Assembly (NCBI GenBank): GCA_013407085.1
Contig: JACCGJ010018829.1
Location: forward strand, 1-64,000
From: Atriophallophorus winterbourni
Taxonomy: Eukaryota; Platyhelminthes; Trematoda; Plagiorchiida; Microphallidae
DNA length: 64,000 nucleotides
Direction of reading: 5' to 3'
This document shows positions 1 through 10,387 of the stretch, in pieces. Each line of letters opens with the position of its first letter. Positions within the stretch are counted from its first letter, which is position 1. The notes beneath the pieces are model-generated. The model saw nothing but the letters and a program-made list of their open reading frames with translations. It had not been told where the DNA came from and made no database searches. Both the position numbers and the translations under genes were made by a program.

Positions 1-11
1 ATCGAGCCGTG

Positions 12-375
12 GATCTGGGATACCCAAGTTATGTTGTTTTCTGGATATATATAAAGACTTTGAAATTGTTAATCAAAGCATACTTTTATGGAAATAGAAG
101 CAGCACTGGGCGAGTGGCTGATTATTGGGCGTGGAAAAATGATTACTTAAATAGTAGATTTATCAGAGTTAGAGTTGACGGGGCCCTACCAAGTCCAGTA
201 GAAATAACAAGCGGTGTAGATGGATGCTCAGTCATGGGGCCAATGCTGATGTACGCGAACGATATACCTAAAATTGAGAGCAGTAAATTTATATTATTTT
301 CAGATGACAACAAAGTTTGGGCCAGCGTGCGCAAAATAGATGATTACAAACTTTCACATGAAGATCTCAATGTAT
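12..375 (+). mobile_element. CR1/jockey-like reverse transcriptase remnant
   Basis: The + strand reading contains VRVDGALPSPVEITSGV, then YANDIPKIESSKF and FSDDNKVWAS, a decayed version of the RT palm (SGVPQGS...YINDL...FADD) with internal deletions. The same family is better preserved at 7069-7956. It ends where the RTE1 3' terminus begins. Confidence 0.6.
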
Positions 376-487
376 GTTGTTGGCCTCCTTCGGTCGATGT
401 CGACCATGAATGTATATCACAAACGCATGAATTTCATGTTTTACAACTTTTGGAATGACTGAACAGTTCGATTCGGGAGAAACAATC

Positions 488-916
488 TCACCCACAGCTC
501 TGGCAACGATAGTCAGAACTCTGTTGTAGAGCGTCAGTTACACGCCAGCGGTGTGCTCTACGTTTAGCAGTTGAGAGCTGTATCTGCTCCTCCCCAGCTC
601 GCAGACGACGCTTTACACAATGCCTCCAACGTGTGCGGTCAAGAGCAACTTCTTCCCAGTTCGCGGGGTCAATAACAAGAGCTTTCATATCTCTTTTGCA
701 AACATCTTTGTACCACAAGTGCGGTCTGCCCAATGGTCGACTTCCTAATTGCAACTCATCATAAAATAGATCTTTTGGAATACGACCATTTTCCATATTA
801 TAGACATGACCATGCCATTGCAGGCGGCGCTGAAGTAATAGGGTGAACATGCTTTGTAGACCAGCTTTTGAAAGCACTTCAGAATTAGTCAATTTGTCCA
901 TCCACGATATGTTCAA
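488..916 (-). pseudogene. RTE1 copy A C-terminal arm
   Basis: An open frame following the RT core reads NISWMDKLTNSEVLSKAGLQ, then LQRRLQWHGHVYNME, then a His/Cys-containing tail ending CQSCG. The R-L-x-W-x-GHV motif is typical of the C-terminal region of RTE-like elements. Confidence 0.75.
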
Positions 917-1026
917 GATACGACGGATGCTTCGTAAATGGAAAGCATTTAGCTTCGTGTCTGCGTGGGTGGTCCAGGTTTAACTGCCGTACAGTAAAGC
1001 ATTCATTACGCACGCGCTGTGTACCA

Positions 1027-1821
1027 TCATATTTGTCTTGTAGCCAGCTTGCGGTTACCCCAAACACGAGAGTTCACCTGGGACAAAATGATAGCTGCTC
1101 TGCCAATCCGCTTATCAATCCCCGTGTCTAGCGAGAGGTTATCCGCAATGGTTGAACCAAGGTATGTAAACTGATGTACTGATTCAAGCTTACAGTTTCC
1201 AACAGTGATGATTGGAGGCGATACAGTCCATTGACCAAGGACTTCGGTCTTGCTAATGCTGATTGTTAGCCCAAAGTCTTTGCATGCCGACGAAAAGCAG
1301 TCCATTAGCGACTGTGGGTTCTCTTGGGAGTGAGCAATTAAGGCTGCATCGTCGGCAAACAACAGGTCACGGATTATCACATCCCGTACTTTGATTTGTG
1401 CTCTCAACCGGTTCAGGTTGAAAAGCTTGCCATCACTTCGCGTGCGTATGTAAATGCCTTCTGTTCTCGTCTTGAAAGCGTGCTTCAGAAGCAGAGCAAA
1501 GAAAATGTTGAAAAGCGTGGGGGTAAGAACACACCCTTGTTTGAGGCTTCGGCGAATTTCAAAGGCTTGTGAACTGCAACCGTTAAAATAGACTGAGTCT
1601 TTTATGCCTGAGTGGAACGAAATAACCAGTTTGAGCTGCGTTGGGGGGCAGCCTATCAGATCAAGCATTTTGAAAAGATCCTTCCCGCTGACGTAGTCGA
1701 ATGCTTTCGTTAAATATATAAAAACAGCGTATAATGGCATACGCTGTTTCCGACACTTTTTTGAAGTTGTCTCAGGGAGAAGATCATATCCACGGTTGAT
1801 CTTCACTCGCGGAAGCCACAT
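1027..1821 (-). pseudogene. RTE1 copy A reverse transcriptase core
   Basis: An intact 264-codon stretch holds RT motifs: AFDYVSGKDLFKMLD, SLKQGCVLTPTLFNIFFALL, LLFADDAALIAHSQENPQSL and FTYLGSTIADNLSLDTGID. It lacks the N-terminal RT blocks, which lie out of frame at about 1830-2220, so it is a fragment of a dead element. Confidence 0.8.
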
Positions 1822-2427
1822 TGAGATTCGGAGTAAATTCTATAATCTTAAACTTGTAGACGGATCTGTAAGACTTTAGCAAACAATTTGCCTACATCAT
1901 TCAAAAGGCAGATTCCTCTGTAATTGATGCAGTCGCCTCTATCTCCCTTATTCTTAAATAGCGTGATGATCTTTGTGACTCGCATCTCTTGTGGGACCAT
2001 CCCCTCCTGTCAGCAATGAAGAAGCAAATGGTGAAGAGGTTGTAATAATGCTGCTCTTATGCATTTGATGAACTCAGGTGGAATTACGTCGTCACCAGGG
2101 GCCTTCCCATTCGCTAAGCGGTCGATTGGCCTATTTATCTCCTCGAGAGTAGGAGGGGTATCTAGATATTTAATGGTCGGCAACTGCTTGACATTCTCGA
2201 GTGTATGCGGTAGAACCGTACTGTTTGCGATTTCGAGGATAAATCCTCAATTTCAAATTGGAATTTATCTTTAATTGGGGACTAATCTAAGTCCCACAGT
2301 CGGTGCAATGTAGCACCGGTAACTGTTTGAAATATTTTTGCAACATTCCGATAACAGCAGGATGGTAGTTTTTGTTTAAAGTTAGATTTTTATTAATAAG
2401 TAGTATATGACGTTCGGAAAGCAGGAC

Positions 2428-2480
2428 GGTAGCACACGACCAGTTTCGCAGTTATTGCTGCTCATCAGGGATGCCTATCC
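2428..2480 (-). ncRNA. Hammerhead-ribozyme-like motif, left arm
   Basis: The minus strand reads CTGATGA (2468-2462), stem II GCAG-caataa-CTGC, then GAAAC, a 2-nt loop and GTC (cleavage after the C at 2438). The catalytic core C3-U4-G5-A6-N-G8-A9 and G12-A13-A14 is intact. Stem I is imperfect in this copy (one mismatch and wobbles within about 7 pairs). Confidence 0.6.
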
Positions 2481-2566
2481 GTGACCTGACATTCGAACAC
2501 CTCAAAATCACAAATAAATTCATTTAACACAAAGTCAGAACGGTTTTCGAATGTCAGGTCACGGAC

Positions 2567-2613
2567 ACGCATACATGATAAGCGGCAATAACTGCGAAAC
2601 TGGTCGTGTGCGT
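2567..2613 (+). ncRNA. Hammerhead-ribozyme-like motif, right arm (mutated core)
   Basis: Stem I ACGCATAC (2567-2574) pairs over 8 positions with GTGTGCGT (2606-2613). The core reads ATGATAA, so C3 and G8 are changed, followed by stem II GCGG/CTGC, GAAAC, TG and GTC. It is structurally the better stem I but probably catalytically dead. Confidence 0.55.
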
Positions 2614-4800
2614 CCGTCCTGCTTTTCGAACGTTATATAATACTTATTATTAAAAATCTGACTTTAAACATAAAAAGAGCCGTACTGTCCCTGGAGTAGA
2701 AAGAGGAGAAGTGCTCTTCCCATCTGTTAAGTTTTATCGACCATCGGGTTACAAGAGATAGACTTAATGGGAGCCCTTATAAATTTGTTTGGGCCAATGG
2801 CTCTCTTGATCCCATCATACATACCGTGAAAAGTTCCGTTATCCGCAGCTTTTTAGTTATTGAGGCTAATTTCAGACCAACAGTTGTTCGCACATCGCCT
2901 TGCTGTCTGTTGGACCACATTACTAGCTGCTCTTAGAAGTCGTAAGTTTACATCTGTTGGCATACCTTTGAACCTCAAGAATGCTGAGCTATTTCTCATC
3001 CAACACAGCAGTAATAACAGAAGCTTTTGCTTCAAACCAGTCGCTCGTTCGAGCTTTCTTCGGACCGGAAGTGGAAAGTGCGACTCGAAATATGCAGCTT
3101 TTTATCGATTACCGGTGTCTGAAGCCGATTTCAGTGGGGTTGTGTTGTTGAACTCCGGTGTGAAGCCTTTTGCAAATCGCGCAGCTAGATTAGTTTCGCA
3201 CATGCGAGTGACGTCTATCCTAGGCTTTGCAGACAATTTGGTGCAGTGAAATCTCATGTGGGGAAGCATATGTTTTGCACAGATTTGTGAATGGTCAGTG
3301 TCGCAGTCTGCGCTCTGATATGATCTGGTGAGGAGCACGCTCCCATATTAGTGCACCTAACAAGAATAAAATCAAGCCGATGCCAAGCTAAGAGCGAGGA
3401 TGTTTCCATGAGACTTGATGCTGTTTTTTGTTTGAAAGAAAGTGTTACTGACACAAAGACTGAACTGTGTGCACATTTCTAAAAGTCGTTGTCCATTTTC
3501 ATTGATTTTACTTACACCAAACCTCCCGAGACAGTTTCGCGAAGACTCGTAATCTACACAAACTCTGGCATTGAAATCAACCAATACCAATACACAGTTT
3601 TGTGTGGCAAGTTTTTCAGGACTGTTGTGATATTATGACATCAGGCGTCGCAGTGAGCTTCGCTGCATAAACGTTGACTAACGTAATGACACCAGTAATG
3701 CACTTCAGATTTGAAGTTCAAATCCGTTTGCTCCCGCTGCTGCTCGGTTCTGTTGCTTTTAGAAGGTCGGTTCGAACGGCAAACCCAACTCATGCAGTCG
3801 AGGCTCATCAAAACCTTTTCCTTTTCAAAAGAATGTGTAATCTCTTTCTGTTAGCTTACCAGTGTCTGGTAATCGCGTCTCTTGTAGGGCAGCCACGTCG
3901 ACATTCAGCCTCTTTAGCTCATTGTCAATCACGGCTGACTTTCTTAATCCTCTGATTTTCGAGACGTCGTCATGAAATCTGAAACCATGGACCGGACGTT
4001 CTATGGTTCCAGTTTGAGAACTGATATTTGTTGTTTAGATTTTCGATTCGCTGGTGCGGAAAAATACAGTCTGCTTGTCGGTTGATTCTCAATCCTCATG
4101 ATACCAATGAAGATAGATGACCGTGGCGAGACGGCACCTCATTGACTGTGGGCTGTCCAGCTTGAGTCGAGCGGTAGCCGTCCAATGAGACCTGGAAGTC
4201 TCTCCTACCGTCGATAGTAGCCCCAGGCTCTTCGCTCTACGCCAGTTGAGCCATAGCTTTTAACCGGTTTCTGCTGCTTTCCGTGTTATTTTCCGTAGAA
4301 GCGGAATGGAGTGTCCTCTACATTGGTGCTTTGTGATGTACGCCAGAGCAGTTCAATATGGAGAACTAGCTGTTGCCAATGCAGCGATTGCTCCCTCTCT
4401 ATGGCACAACAAGAGCCAAAGGAACAGCTAGACTGATATGTTTGGACAACGATGCCGTCGCAGCAGCTGGCAAGACGAAGTTGAATAAACTTCGAACTGC
4501 CTAACGGGACTCCGGCTCCGGAATTTTCCTCGAGGTATACTCTTGAAGCCTTTTCAATGATTGGATGTAGCCACAATGTAGTGGAGGTATCAGATAAGGG
4601 TTTTCCTCCCCCTAGGTGAACCGCCTTTATGGATGTACGAGCTCCACCTGCTCGAAGCTTGCTGGTTTTTAGGCGCCAGTCAGCCGCCTTCGTCCTTTCT
4701 CCTGTCAGTAGAAGCAGTTCCGCCGAATCACACAGGACCACGCGTGCAGGCCAGTAGCTGGACTTGGTTGTCAGAGGCTATATGAGACGCGTGCCGTCGT

Positions 4801-4862
4801 TGCATGTATGTATGTATATATGAATACATGGATGAATACATGTTTGTATGTATGTATCTGTG
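4801..4862. repeat. (TATG)n microsatellite
   Basis: Imperfect tatg/tgta repeats follow directly on the 5' end of RTE1 copy A. Confidence 0.85.
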
Positions 4863-4879
4863 TTTGGTTTGTATGCTTA

Positions 4880-4967
4880 TATATGTGTGTGAAATCATGT
4901 AATGGTTCAAGCTCATATATATATATATATATATATGCTTGAACCGCTACATCATTTCACATATATT
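4880..4967. repeat. Long inverted repeat round an (AT)n core
   Basis: Arms of about 33 bp (4880-4912 and 4936-4967, gaaatcatgtaatggttcaagc against its near complement) flank 23 bp of alternating AT. It could extrude as a cruciform or fold as RNA. No gene is attached. Confidence 0.8.
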
Positions 4968-5454
4968 GGTTCAACACGAAGATTGGTAAACGGATTTACT
5001 GGCCAGCTATTATTTTGGGTTTAGGCCATAGTGGTGTTATCTGACGACTGCGTTTTAGCGACGGCTTTGCCATTTGAACCTTCTCGTATCGGCTCACAGA
5101 ACAACTCTCGTATTCCGAATCTTATCTGTTCTCATCATTATCACATACAGCATTACACTGGTAGCGCGTACCGAATGCACAACTGCCACACAACCATTAA
5201 AAAGTAAAATGCTAAAAGATGGCGAAGGGTGAGATTTGAATAGCTACGGATTCTATAGAACAGTAAGCACAAACAAACTGGGTAGAGGAGCCTACACCTC
5301 GAATGGAGCATGCATTTAAACAAGTTTCGTGAACGAGTAGAGCGACAACAGTATTGCAGCTTCCTTGCGGCATTCACTGTCATGCATCATAGCAATCATT
5401 TCTCGTCACTCCGCTTGACAACATGAACGTTAAGCCAAAATTCCAAGATGATGC
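4968..5454. other. No recognised feature
   Basis: No family resemblance, RNA gene or repeat was recognised here; the short open frames look like chance. Confidence 0.5.
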
Positions 5455-6705
5455 TTAGTGCAAGACTGCCATTGAACACGGATGTGTAATTAGGCATTGC
5501 GTTAAGTGATCGCGGGGACACCACCCTGGAAGACGCGCTGCGCCGACTTTGGAAAGGTTACTAGTAAGGGTTTTTAACTGATTATGGTATGTGACGGTTT
5601 GGACAGCCCGAGATGTACGCCAATCAGGATGTGGCGTGGCAAAAAGAGTCTGTTTCGGAAGTCGGTGGTCTGGCAACCGTAAAACGTGACCCAACCAGCG
5701 TAATCTATGCAGGATGATTTGCTTCTCTATATCAACATTACTACCAAACAACTTATTTGGGAGAGAATCGGTGCGTATGCAGTTGTAACATCTAACTCCT
5801 AGAATGTCGCGGAGACATCGGTTGTCAAATATTTGGAGACGCTGTAAGTCTTCTTTACAAAAAGTCCAGGTTTCGCACCCATGCAGTAACACGGCCCGAA
5901 CTGTCGCTTTATATACTCTACCCTCGAGGAACAGAGACAGTTCTTTCTGACGCCAGAGGTGACATAGTTTGTGGAATGAAACGGTCGCTTTAGAAATACG
6001 TGTCGAGACCTCGTCATTTAACGATGCAGAATTATTGATACAACTACCGAGATACGTAACGCGATCTACAATTTCAAGCGCCTGATTGTCAAGTAATAAA
6101 GTGCTGTTTGATAAGTCGCTGTCATGCAGCAGAACACTGCACTTGGAGGGTGCAAAACGCATTACAAATGAGGGCACAATACTTGGTAGCTTGTTCAGTA
6201 TTGCCTGTGCATCTATGTACGAATCGAAGAGCAGAACTATATCATCAGCATAGTCCAAGCGGAGAAGCTTGCCGCCTGGCATTATGTGAACTCCGAAGGC
6301 TGGGGCACCGTTGCTGCATAATTCCATGATAGCATCAATTACAAAATTAAACAAAAACGGAGAAATCGGACATCCTTGTCGGACGCCACTAGTAGTGTGA
6401 AATTTGGGAGAGAGTTCGTTGTAAACCTTAACGCATCCGGATGTATGAGCATGAAGTGCACGTAGTATGTTGACATACTTTTGTGGAACGCCTCTGCACA
6501 GCAAGTTGATAAACAGGACATTTCGATAGACTGAATCAAATGCTCCTTCGAAGTCTAAAAAGATGGCTATTGTCGGCTGTCGATAGGTGTGCCGCAGTTC
6601 TAAGTTCCGTCGAAGAGTACAAATGTGATCGACACAGCCTCTGCCAGGTCGGAAGCCAGCTTGCTGCTCTCGGATCTGTGATTCCTCATGCGATGTTAAT
6701 CTTCG
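5455..6705 (-). pseudogene. RTE2 reverse transcriptase, 3' part
   Basis: About 416 codons stay open, from RRLTSHEE through YADD and GHV to the stop. It covers RT fingers/palm blocks with the catalytic YADD (in LDYADDIVLL), the thumb and a C-terminal arm. It is cut off from its N-terminus by the CR1 insertion and so cannot be expressed as a whole. Confidence 0.82.
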
Positions 6706-7066
6706 CCCGTTTCATTGGCAGTTGAATTGCGCATTCAGCTGTCTCATTCGCGGTCCAAATTGAATGATAGGGACGATCTTCAAGCGGCTTTTCCTACTAG
6801 TCGTTTGTGTGAACTCCTGAACCACAAGTGCCAATTGATCCAACTTAAGGCAACAACAACGTTTCTTAGAAAGTTTATCATCAGTGGTCAGACAGGAGAT
6901 ATATACTTGTTACTAAATATTTGTTAAGAGAGATTTCAAATCGCCCGTTTCATTGGCAGTTGAATTGCGCATTCAGCTGTCTCATTCGCAAACCAAATTG
7001 AATGATCGCGACGATCTTCAAGCGGCTTTTCCTACTAGTCGCTTGTGTGAACTCCAGAACCACAAG
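6706..7066 (+). repeat. Two direct copies of a ~125-bp unit
   Basis: 6706-6832 and 6942-7066 are about 93% alike (start cgcccgtttcattggcagtt), separated by 109 bp of other sequence. They sit between the RTE2 breakpoint and the CR1 RT, so they may be the CR1 5' truncation end with a duplication, or an older small repeat. Confidence 0.85.
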
Positions 7067-7068
7067 TT

Positions 7069-8082
7069 GGGCCAATACTCTTCCTCGTATACGCGAATGA
7101 TATACCTGAAATCGTACGCAGAAAAATCATTTTATTTGCGGATGACATCAAAGTCTGGACTAGCATACGCACCATAGAAGATTGCGAAATTCTCCAAAAA
7201 GATCTCGAAGCACTTCATAATTGGTCCTTGCGGAACTGCTTACCATTCAACATCCAAAAATGTAAAATGTTGAACGTCGGTAAATCATTCGAATTCACAT
7301 ACTCTCTGGGATCTCAGCAACTTTCATGGGTTACTGAAGAGAAAGACCTGGGCGTGTGGATTAGCAGTAACCTGAAGTCTTCACGGCACTGTTCTGTTGT
7401 ATACAAAAAGTCCTGCCAAATCTTAGCATTGCTCAGAAGGATCTTTGGTCGTTTCTCAAAGCAGATACTCCCACGTATAATTAACACCTATATCAGACCA
7501 ACAATGGAGTATGCTGTTCAAGCATGGTCCCCATGGTTACAAAAGGACATGACCTTGCTGCAACGGGTATACCACCGCGCTACAAAACTGGTGACCGGTC
7601 TATACAACAGGCCATACGAGGAGCGGATTGCAACACTAAACCTCTTTGACTTTTCGTACCGTCGTCTCAGGGGTGACTTGATCCTGCTTTTCAATATTCT
7701 GCATACAGTGGATCACCCACTCGAACACCTGTTTCATCGGCAAGAAGCACGTGGTAGCAGATCGCATGGATACAAGTTAATTATTCCACACTCCAGATCA
7801 AATTGTCGAAGGTTTTTCTTTGCTGTCAGAGTCTGTTTTCTATGGAACTCCCTGCCCCCACATATCATTTGCGCAACAAGCCTGAACATGTTCAAGGCTG
7901 AACTTGACAAGTATATGTTGACCAAACCCAACCTTGCACCTGAATACACGTGCTGACTTTCCATGTGTATAAAACATTTGTGTTGTTTTTATGAATTCCC
8001 TATAATTTTAATCTGTGGTTACTGTAAAGTATTTACTTTTTGGACCAATAAAACTTTGAATTACTTTGAATTACTTTGAATA
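7069..8082 (+). mobile_element. CR1/jockey-like element, 5'-truncated, inserted in RTE2
   Basis: The + strand is open from 7078 to 7956: YANDIPEIVRRKIILFADDI holds the catalytic FADD, followed by thumb and C-terminal blocks (SQQLSWVTEEKDLGVWIS, YIRPTMEYAVQAWSPWLQKD, NCRRFFFAVRVCFLWNSLPP). A short 3' UTR ends in tandem (actttgaatt)n at 8054-8082, the kind of 3' microsatellite tail seen in this clade. The 5' end is truncated, as expected from target-primed reverse transcription. It is opposite in orientation to RTE2. Confidence 0.85.
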
Positions 8083-8480
8083 TGGACGCTAATAATCTCG
8101 TAATGATTGGAGAGAGACTTATCTCAAGGTTATTGGAGCATGAGCTTCGCACACATTTTTCAAATGTAGGTATGATAAATTATTCGCCCCAACTCGGAGG
8201 GACGGATTCTGACGATCCCACTTCACGAAGCAGATCACCTAATGTGCTGATTAGGACTTGGTTACCTTCTTCGAGCGAAACAGGCGGTATGTAATCGGAG
8301 CTAGCAGCTTTGAATCGTTTCATGGATTCGATACAAGCTTTAATTTCTAAATCATTAGGAGGATCTACGCTAACAGGCCAATGATCACACTGCTTCAAAT
8401 GAGGAAATGATTGTGTTGCAGGAATGACTGTATTGTGCAGTAAAATCAAGGTTGAGAAGAGGAGAAATGTAAATGGCAAA

Positions 8481-8808
8481 AGGGGCAGTACAGTTTTTCG
8501 CTGCCTGTTGATGTCCTTGCCTCCGATGTCCGGTTGTTAGTTGCTTCAAACCATTTGATTTTTTCGGAAACTGGTCAATGTCACTGGCCGGGTGACGAAG
8601 GTCAATCGATATACTTGTGAGGCTGACAGACGTTTGATTCGCATGTTAGCGAAAGATAGATTAAATATTAGCGAACACCAATAAATGTGTAGAGACACTT
8701 GTCTGCTACACAGCCATTTACCAGTTCAAAGAATATTGGGTACCGATTCTCCAGGTTAAAAAAGGAGACCAAAAAATAGATAGCATTCGGTCTAAGCACG
8801 ACCGACAA
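8481..8808. other. Possible RTE2 linker; otherwise nothing recognised
   Basis: The minus-strand sequence continues upstream of the RTE2 RT linker and may be its decayed endonuclease-RT spacer. No motif settles this. Confidence 0.3.
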
Positions 8809-10083
8809 AGATTCAAGATTCAAGATTCAAGATTAATGGTTTTAAAAAAAGCAAATTGCTGTACAGAACCATAGCATTTACGTATAAAAAATTTAAAAAA
8901 TCGTCACTTGTATGATCATATCTGTGTTCTTCATAGGTGGAGCAAAAATAATCCTTAATTGCGACACAGACTGAGGAAAAAGAATCTTTGGATGGACGGT
9001 AGTTCCGTGCGTTAACAAAAAGAGACATCAGTAGATAGGGGCCAACGCATTAGTTCTCAACATAAGGTTTCGTAACCTTTGTTCAAAGATGTGCTCGTTC
9101 GCTGAGGTAACAATATCTTTCGGTAAGCTATTCCACAAGAAGCATACACGAACAGCGAAGAAGTGACGACGACAATTCAATCGTGAGTGTGGGATTTGAA
9201 GGGTCAAAGAGTGGCTGCGTGTGGGGACAACCGAACCAAACTTGAAGAGGTGTTTGATAGGGTGGCATTTCGCGTAGATGATTCGATATGTCAGAGTGAG
9301 GTCGTGTGCTCCCGCTACCTACAAAATGCTCCCATACGAGTACTCGCATCAGCAGTACAAACACAAACAAAACAAAACCACCTTTTGGTTCCCAAGGTTG
9401 TCACAGCCGGGGGTGGTGGTGGGGATAAGCTCCCGCTACCTACAAAATGCTCCCATACGGCGTGCGTCTCAAATAGCCTCTGACAACCGAAGCCCAACTC
9501 CTGGCCTTCTCGTGGCGGAACTGCTTCTACTGACAGGAAAAGGGGCGAAAGCGGGTGACCGGCGCCTTAAAACCAGTTCGCTTCGGGTAGATGCAGCTCG
9601 TCAGCCCGGAAGGGCTGTCCATCTAGGGGATGAAAACCCTGACTCCAAACCTCCGCTTCCTGTGGATTACACAATCACAATACTCCGCCGAGGGTGCACA
9701 GTCCAAGTCTGGTCAGTCGCTGCTCAAAGGGTAAATTATTCAATCCGGTAACCATTTTGGTTGCCTTGTTATAAATTCGTTCGAGGAGCGAGATGTCCTT
9801 TTCCATCCATGGCGTCCAAGCTTGTGCAGCGCAGTCAACGACAGGTTGTATGTAAGTGCTTAGTAATTTCGCGAGTGAGTGTGGTGGGAAATGTCCGAAA
9901 AGGCGTTTCAGTAAACCTAGCAAGCTGCACGCACGCTTGTAGACGGCTTTGCACTGTAGGCTGTTCTTCAAAGTGCCAGAGATCAAGATTCCGAGAACTT
10001 TTTGTGATGTACTCCATTCAAGCGGGTGGCTTCCAAGTGTGTAGGTAAAGGGAAAGGGTTTTCCGACAAACTCACTATCCAGA
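8809..10083 (-). mobile_element. CR1/jockey-like element with an RTE1 5' piece inside it
   Basis: Minus strand: 10083-9691 encodes FTYTLGSHPLEWSTSQKVLG, YIQPVVDCAAQAWTPWMEKD and MVTGLNNLPFEQRL; after the insertion, 9308-8836 resumes with LTLTYRIIYAK and the decayed C-terminus. The 3' end carries tandem (cttgaat)n at 8811-8834. It is the same family as 7069-8082 but older. Confidence 0.75.
9309..9690 (+). mobile_element. RTE1 5'-region fragment inserted in CR1
   Basis: The + strand matches the RTE1 5' region found at 29361-29460 and 58260-58395 in the opposite orientation (ctcccatacggcgtgcgtctcaa, then the region that elsewhere reads LLLTGERAKAADWR). It contains a ~30-bp segment (gctcccgctacctacaaaat...) repeated at 9307-9336 and 9428-9457. 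Confidence 0.7.
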
Positions 10084-10387
10084 GTTCAGAGACGGATTAG
10101 TGGAAATAGCCCATCACTGCCAGCCACTCCGATAATTCTGAAGGTATTCTTTACTGGAAGTTAGTTCTTCTCATTCAAAAGTGATTTATTCCTCACCATA
10201 TCCTGCAAAGTAAAAGGAAGTATATGCCTATTGTTTTGTTCTTTCAAGTCCATGCATATGATTATCAGGGAAATAAACATGGCGACGTGATCTTGTTTTA
10301 TGTTCGACGTCGGTGTTATTGTTATCAATTGCTTTATTGTCTTGTTTTATTTTAGTTGTACTGGTTGTCCCGTCTCCACCTATGATT
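10084..10387. other. Possible gypsy 3' LTR remnant; nothing certain
   Basis: It lies directly downstream of the gypsy integrase stop on the minus strand, where a 3' LTR would be. A purine run (aggtggagacggga) resembles a polypurine tract. No second LTR copy was found, so the LTR cannot be delimited. Confidence 0.3.

Larger units (their letters stand above)
2225..2679. mobile_element. 455-bp foldback insertion with 9-bp target-site duplication
   Basis: It is flanked by direct copies of ccgtactgt at 2216-2224 and 2680-2688, in a place where other RTE1 copies (for example 56365-56375) run uninterrupted. Its right two thirds are two inverted arms of about 130 bp (about 2365-2497 and 2541-2675) round a ~45-bp spacer. 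Each arm carries a hammerhead-ribozyme-like core. There is no coding capacity, so it is non-autonomous; arm content links it to Penelope-like terminal repeats or retrozymes. Confidence 0.8.
376..4795 (-). mobile_element. RTE1 non-LTR retrotransposon, copy A (decayed, nearly full length)
   Basis: On the minus strand, in element order: a 5' region (4741-4286) that recurs at 29361-28906 and 58274-58086; an EEP endonuclease of the craniofacial-development-protein-2-like type (about 3960-3100; LVDFNARV-like block); a linker; a reverse transcriptase (about 2220-1027; AFDYVSG, QGCVLTPTLFNIFFALLL, FADDAALIAHS); and a C-terminal arm (916-488; RLQWHGHV). Frameshifts and stops break every part. The 3' terminus is the near-palindrome at 392-405 shared with other copies. 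A 455-bp element is inserted at 2225-2679. Confidence 0.82.
5455..8480 (-). mobile_element. RTE2 non-LTR retrotransposon, split by a CR1 insertion
   Basis: The minus strand begins with a pre-RT linker and first RT blocks at 8410-8085 (LLREVGSSESVPPSWGE, then ISLSPIITRLLASI) and resumes at 6705 with RRLTSHEESQIREQQAGFRP. The RT then continues openly to a stop at 5455: IAIFLDFEGAFDSVYRNVLF, SGVRQGCPISPFLFNFV, LDYADDIVLLFDS, VTYLGSCINNSASL and RLRWLGHVLRLPDHRLP. The two halves fit as one protein if 6706-8083 is removed. The 3' half is well preserved, the 5' half decayed. The endonuclease is not recognisable. Confidence 0.78.

Noticed and set aside
1715..1760. tatataaaa and similar runs as promoters in RTE1
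   Set aside because: They fall within RT coding sequence of a decayed element; AT-rich DNA gives many such matches.
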